Part shown: positions 59,602 through 64,000 of the stretch, piece by piece
Position numbering within the stretch: position 1 is the first letter of the stretch
How the letters are laid out: the number at the start of each line of letters is the position of its first letter
From: Zhengitettix transpicula
Taxonomy: Eukaryota; Arthropoda; Insecta; Orthoptera; Tetrigidae
Direction of reading: 5' to 3'
Assembly (NCBI GenBank): GCA_037074705.1
Contig: CM073590.1
Location: 183,490,746-183,554,745 of the forward strand
DNA: 64,000 bases
Notes under the pieces: model-generated
What the model was told of the DNA's origin: nothing
The model's database searches: none
What the model saw: the letters and a program-made list of their open reading frames with translations, nothing else
Translations under genes and position numbers: made by a program

Positions 59602-59820
59602 AGCCCGACCTACCCGATGCAGGTTTTTCTAGGGTTTTCCCTGCATTTCTTTAGGCGAATGCCGGGTAGGATCCTTAAACCATAGCCCGGGGGCCCTACT
59701 TAACCCTTGGCTAACTTTTCTCTACCCTTCCGCATCACCCCTTTCTAATCCCTTCCTATGCTATTAAAGGGGAGTTGCCCAATGTGGATCACCCTCATGT
59801 AGCTTGTTGCCCTAAAAAAT
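59602..59820 (+). repeat. Tail repeat, copy 10
   Basis: It starts at GCCCGACCTACCCGATGC and ends CTTGTTGCCCTAAAAAATAA. About 219 bp, 5'-truncated, sense plus. Confidence 0.88.
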
Positions 59821-62819
59821 AAAAATAAAATAAAAATAAAGTTTTAAAATCAAGGAAGGTATATGAATTGTATTTAAGTATAAGTTATTTACTACGTTTT
59901 AAGTAGTATAGAAATATTATTTTACTAAACAATGACATTATTTATTTAAGTCTTACAAGGTGCAGTAATAGTTCAAATATTGGTACAATGTGCAAAGTAA
60001 TGCAACGTGTAATCTATTTAGAATAAATGCAGCGCTTCAAAATCTTAAAATGGAACTTCCTTATAAAGAATAGTACTAATAATAAATATTATTACCCTCC
60101 TAATGTTCATATAACTCACAAGTAGCTTCTCTATATTGAGTGCTCTATTACGTATTAATGTGAAATACATTGGTTACTTGTATCTGTTCATTAATATTTC
60201 AACTGGCACAGATTTTTTATTTTGATTATTTTCCAACACATTTTACGATTTCCAAAACAGATTTCCTTCAATATATGTATAAAAATTTACTATACTTAGA
60301 GAGAATTTTAATCTGCATAAGTACTGAATGAGAAGTGCATTGCACAGTTCATAAATTCATAGACTTCTTGGCGTTCATAATTGTAATTTTACGATAAATA
60401 AATAAACTGGCCGTAGGTCAGATAAAATTTAATTATCGACAAACAATTCATAATATAATTTCACAAATTCAGGACTTCAAAATACGTAATGCGTATTTTT
60501 CGGTTAAGACCGACAGGGAAGCCAGGGCATGCTTTTGAAATTATACTCAAAATTTCTTTATATAATGTCAATGTTAACAGGTATTATTGGAATAAATTCG
60601 AAAATGTATACAAGTATCTCTGTGACGCGAGGCAATGCCACTACAGGTAGACTTAATGTAAACGTCACATTCTTTATACGCAGATCCAACATCCCTGGCA
60701 AACATCAATTTGAACATGACTGTAAATAGACAGGTGAAGCGCAGAAATGTTTTATAATTAGTGGGCTTAAAAAATGAATCAGAATTATAGAATGTAGCAT
60801 CGAATTAAATAGACGATCAGTAAGCCTTATAAATTTTGCTGCCGTTCTGAACCTGCCTGCGACAGATGGTTGTGATAATTGCCAACATTTAAAAAATAAA
60901 TGCTAAAACCGCACTTTATTACTTTGGACACTCCTCATAGTCTTAAACGTGAGCAATGCATAATTACTTAAACGGTTGATAGCAATATAATGGTTTTCTT
61001 TATAAGAGATTACATCTTCACATAATTTGTGAACAGATCCAAAATAGAGAAATCATCCTATATGAGCTGAATAATCTACGGATAAGACCAGAATTTTAAG
61101 TTATCAGGGAGGCGAATGAATGGTCGAGGACTCTTGAAGAGTAAGGGCCGCCTTGGCACGGAATCACGGCGCAATCAAGGACAGTGAGGCCCTGCGGGAA
61201 AACTCACCACAAAGAAACCCCCTAGCGCCTACAAACGCTCACGACTGATAGGAAAAAATACAAGTCGGTCTTGGATTTCTATTAGCTGGAAAGCGTGTTT
61301 ACTTTGGTCGAGTGTTAAGTGCGAATTGAAAGCTGTCTCAACTTATTCGCAAATATTGTAAATAATTACATAAGCATTAATGTTGTATTAAGACGTCATT
61401 TATATTTGTCAGTGTATGACATATATTTGATTACATTAAATTTGACAGAAATCCAACCCAATTATAAGAGATAGTATCGCATAACATATTTTTATTATAG
61501 ATAGCTTTTTATATACTCAGCTGACTGATGCGTGCATCTATTTGGAGCATATAAAATTCGTACATTTTGCAAAGTGCCTAAAACAAAATTCGTTTCACGT
61601 AGCTGAGTCATATAATTCTTACCTTTTTAATACTTTTGGAATTGTATGAGTTTGTTTTAATCAATTTCAGTGTTTTAGTACTGCCGGATTATTTTTGCAA
61701 GTCTCCGTATGGAAGTAACACGTTTACCAAAACATGAAATTTATTTTTATGATATTGTTACTATTTAGTAGCGATAGTTATCATTTTTTTATGGTGGTAC
61801 CATTTGATCAACTGTTTTAAAAATGTGTTGGCATTTTTTTTGTATCAGTAATACCACGTTTTTTAAAAAATTATAAGTGATGTTCGTGTTATTCATTCTA
61901 TTGGTATCCAACAGTTTCTATACCTAATTTTTTTATTTGATTTTTTCCAGTTAGAGTCACTACAAACATTGTGTTAGATTTTTACACCTTGCCTTCTCTG
62001 TTTCAGATAACGTTTTCTCTGTAAAGCGAGTGATTTCTCCACACCTTGAGAGATACGCCAGTACTTTGTTATTTTACAACATATCACACGTTTCCAAAAT
62101 ATGAACGTGAACGATTAACACACAAAAATAGTACTTTTTTCAGTGTTCTGATTAACATATCATGAATTCAATAATCAAAACAAATCAAATTGAAACGAAA
62201 GTGTAAATTGATACCAGTGTGTTAATATACTTGGGTTAATAAATGTTTATTTTGAACTTGACATCATTAAGCTTATTTTTCCTTTGCCAAATTGTTATGT
62301 TCCAGTCTCTGACTCTGCCTGAATTTTAGTAGTATTTTTTTATTAATGTAGTTTACAATAAAGCCAATTCATAAAAACATTGACTTAGTTTTTATTTAAC
62401 TTATCAATTCTAAATAACCACAGTCACATTTTTAACATGAAACGTTATCAATTATTTTTCAATACACTATTTAAAAATTAAAAATTTATCATTATAAAAT
62501 TCAGTGATACATTTCAAAGCCGATTGCAACATTTCAGAGAAAAATAAGATATTTAAATAATACGTATAGGAGTAATTAATTTCTAATTTAGCAGAACAAT
62601 ACAAATAAATTTGGTCGTATAAAACGTTAAATATCTCGTGGTACCATGTGGTACATCGTTACCATTAAACATAGTCATGATCCGCATTTAAACAATAGCT
62701 ACATATATTTGTAATATAATGATATGAATTATCTTCATATCGCCAACGTCACGTCTCAAATTCATAAAATTATTTCTGTTCTATCAAATAAAGTGTATTG
62801 CAGTACATGAATTTAAGCT
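59821..62819. other. No gene recognised
   Basis: About 3 kb of AT-rich DNA. A GC-richer stretch at 61.1-61.3 kb holds no frame of note. Confidence 0.45.
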
Positions 62820-62967
62820 TCCTTAAACCATAGCACGGGGGCCCTAGTAACCCTTCGCTACCTTCCTTTACCCTTCCGCATCCCCCCTTTCAAATCCCTT
62901 CCTATGCTATTAAAGGGGAGTTGCCCAATGTGTATCAACCTCATGTAGCCTGTTGCCCTAAAAAAAA
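62820..62967 (+). repeat. Tail repeat, copy 11
   Basis: From TCCTTAAACCATAGCACGG to TGTTGCCCTAAAAAAA; the first of three in a head-to-tail row. Confidence 0.87.
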
Positions 62968-63083
62968 CCTTGGCTACCTTCCTCTACCCTTCCGCATCCC
63001 CCTTTTCAAATCCCTTTCTATTCTATTAAAGGGGAGTTGCCCAAAGTGGATTACCCTTATGTAGCCTTTTGCCCTAAAAAAAA
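62968..63083 (+). repeat. Tail repeat, copy 12
   Basis: It begins CCTTGGCTACCTTCCTC directly after the A-run of copy 11 and ends TTTTGCCCTAAAAAAAA; about 116 bp. Confidence 0.87.
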
Positions 63084-63100
63084 TTCTTGATAGCGTCAAA

Positions 63101-63642
63101 GCCTGCGAGAGGATTCTCTCGCAGGTAACCTGCGGGGGATGTTCTCTCGCAGGCAAAACCTTGTAGGAGAGATACGAAGGGGCTACCTTTGGGGATGCCG
63201 TTTTTGAACTAAGGTTCCCACAAGCCGAGGCACCTCGGCCTGTTCTGAGAGGTGTATGTTCCGGGGTCACAGACCTTGGGTATGCGGTAAGTGTTGTCCG
63301 CTATTCCCATTGGAATAGTCGGCCAGCTGCCTCTTAAACTGGTCGAGGCACGGAGAAGGGAATGCTGCGTCCCCACAGCAAACTCCTCTCCCGCTATCGG
63401 AAGGGCGTGGGACAAGTACCCAATGCCCGACCTACCTGATGCAGGTTTTTCTAGGGTTTTCCCTGCATTTCTTTAGACGAATGCCGGGTAGGATCCTTAA
63501 ACTATAGCCCGGGGACCCTAGTTAGCCCTTGGCTACCTTCCTCTACCTTCCGCATCCCCCCTTTCAGATCCCTTCCTATGCTATTAAAGGGGAGTTGCCA
63601 CCATCTGGATTACCCTCATGTAGCCTGTTGCCCTACAAAAAA
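63101..63642 (+). repeat. Tail repeat, copy 13 (near full length)
   Basis: About 540 bp, from GCCTGCGAGAGGATTCTCTC through a second CTCTCGCAGG to TGTTGCCCTACAAAAAA. It has two adjacent versions of the end hairpin. A 61-codon sense frame (63291-63476) and a 68-codon antisense frame (63209-63415) are shared with other copies. Confidence 0.88.
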
Positions 63643-64000
63643 TATATAAAAAAATTTGATAGCTATTATTTATTTTCAGGAAACAACTGATATTTGCAGT
63701 GATATATGAAACTTGTTTTCAAGTTTATATAAAAATAAATCAAATTATTTAACTCACTTATTTGGTCAGACTAGTAGTTAATAAAACTTCAGTAACATTA
63801 TTTATTTGTTTATGTACTTGCAACAAATTATCAAATTAAAAACAAAACTAGGCCTAATAGAACAAAATTCTAATATATGTATGCTTTGGTCACGTAACGA
63901 TTAATGTTATGTTTTTTCAGTGATTAGGCAATGAAAGTAAAGTGAAACTAGATTTTTCCCGGCGCATTGAGGGGTTATGGCCCCTGGAGTTTTTGAGAGG
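63643..64000. other. No gene recognised
   Basis: AT-rich DNA to the right edge of the window. Confidence 0.45.

Overview
This 64 kb window looks like intergenic or intronic DNA from a large, AT-rich arthropod genome, most likely an insect. The evidence is high AT content, long (AT)n tracts, fragments of Gypsy-type LTR, Jockey/I-type LINE and Penelope-like elements, tRNA-derived SINEs, and no recognisable host exon, rRNA gene or intact tRNA gene. All convincing coding sequence is mobile-element sequence, and nearly all of it is broken. The order of insect cannot be fixed from the sequence alone.

Layout. 0-1.6 kb holds the 5' end of a Gypsy-like element on the minus strand (gag start, leader, primer site, LTR). 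A second LTR of that family lies at 36.73-37.28 kb. A GC-rich 'tail' repeat of up to about 540 bp, ending in CCCTAAAA on its sense strand, occurs 13 times (2-6.3, 26.5-27.5, 40.9-41.4, 51.1, 52.1-52.6, 59.6 and 62.8-63.6 kb), often in head-to-tail clusters. A Jockey-like reverse transcriptase relic lies at 7.9-9.2 kb (minus), a LINE C-terminus with an RNase H domain at 18.3-19.6 kb (plus), and a broken copy of an uncharacterised multicopy arthropod gene family at 14.6-15.1 kb (minus).

The most interesting system is a Penelope-like element. A GIY-YIG endonuclease fragment at 23.1-23.5 kb (minus) is followed 14 bp later by one copy of a roughly 300 bp repeat present nine times in the window. 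Several copies are palindromic, and they carry a CTGANGA...GAAAC core like the hammerhead ribozymes known from Penelope-like LTRs. That copy is itself split by a 287 bp solo LTR with a perfect 5 bp target duplication.

A second family of LTRs (TGTAAT...ATTACA, 0.9-1.5 kb) sits in or beside ATATAT tracts at five places (32.4, 44.0, 45.6, 48.7 and 54.4 kb), which suggests integration into (AT)n DNA. The rest is AT-rich sequence with scattered SINE heads, inverted repeats, minisatellites and no detectable genes.
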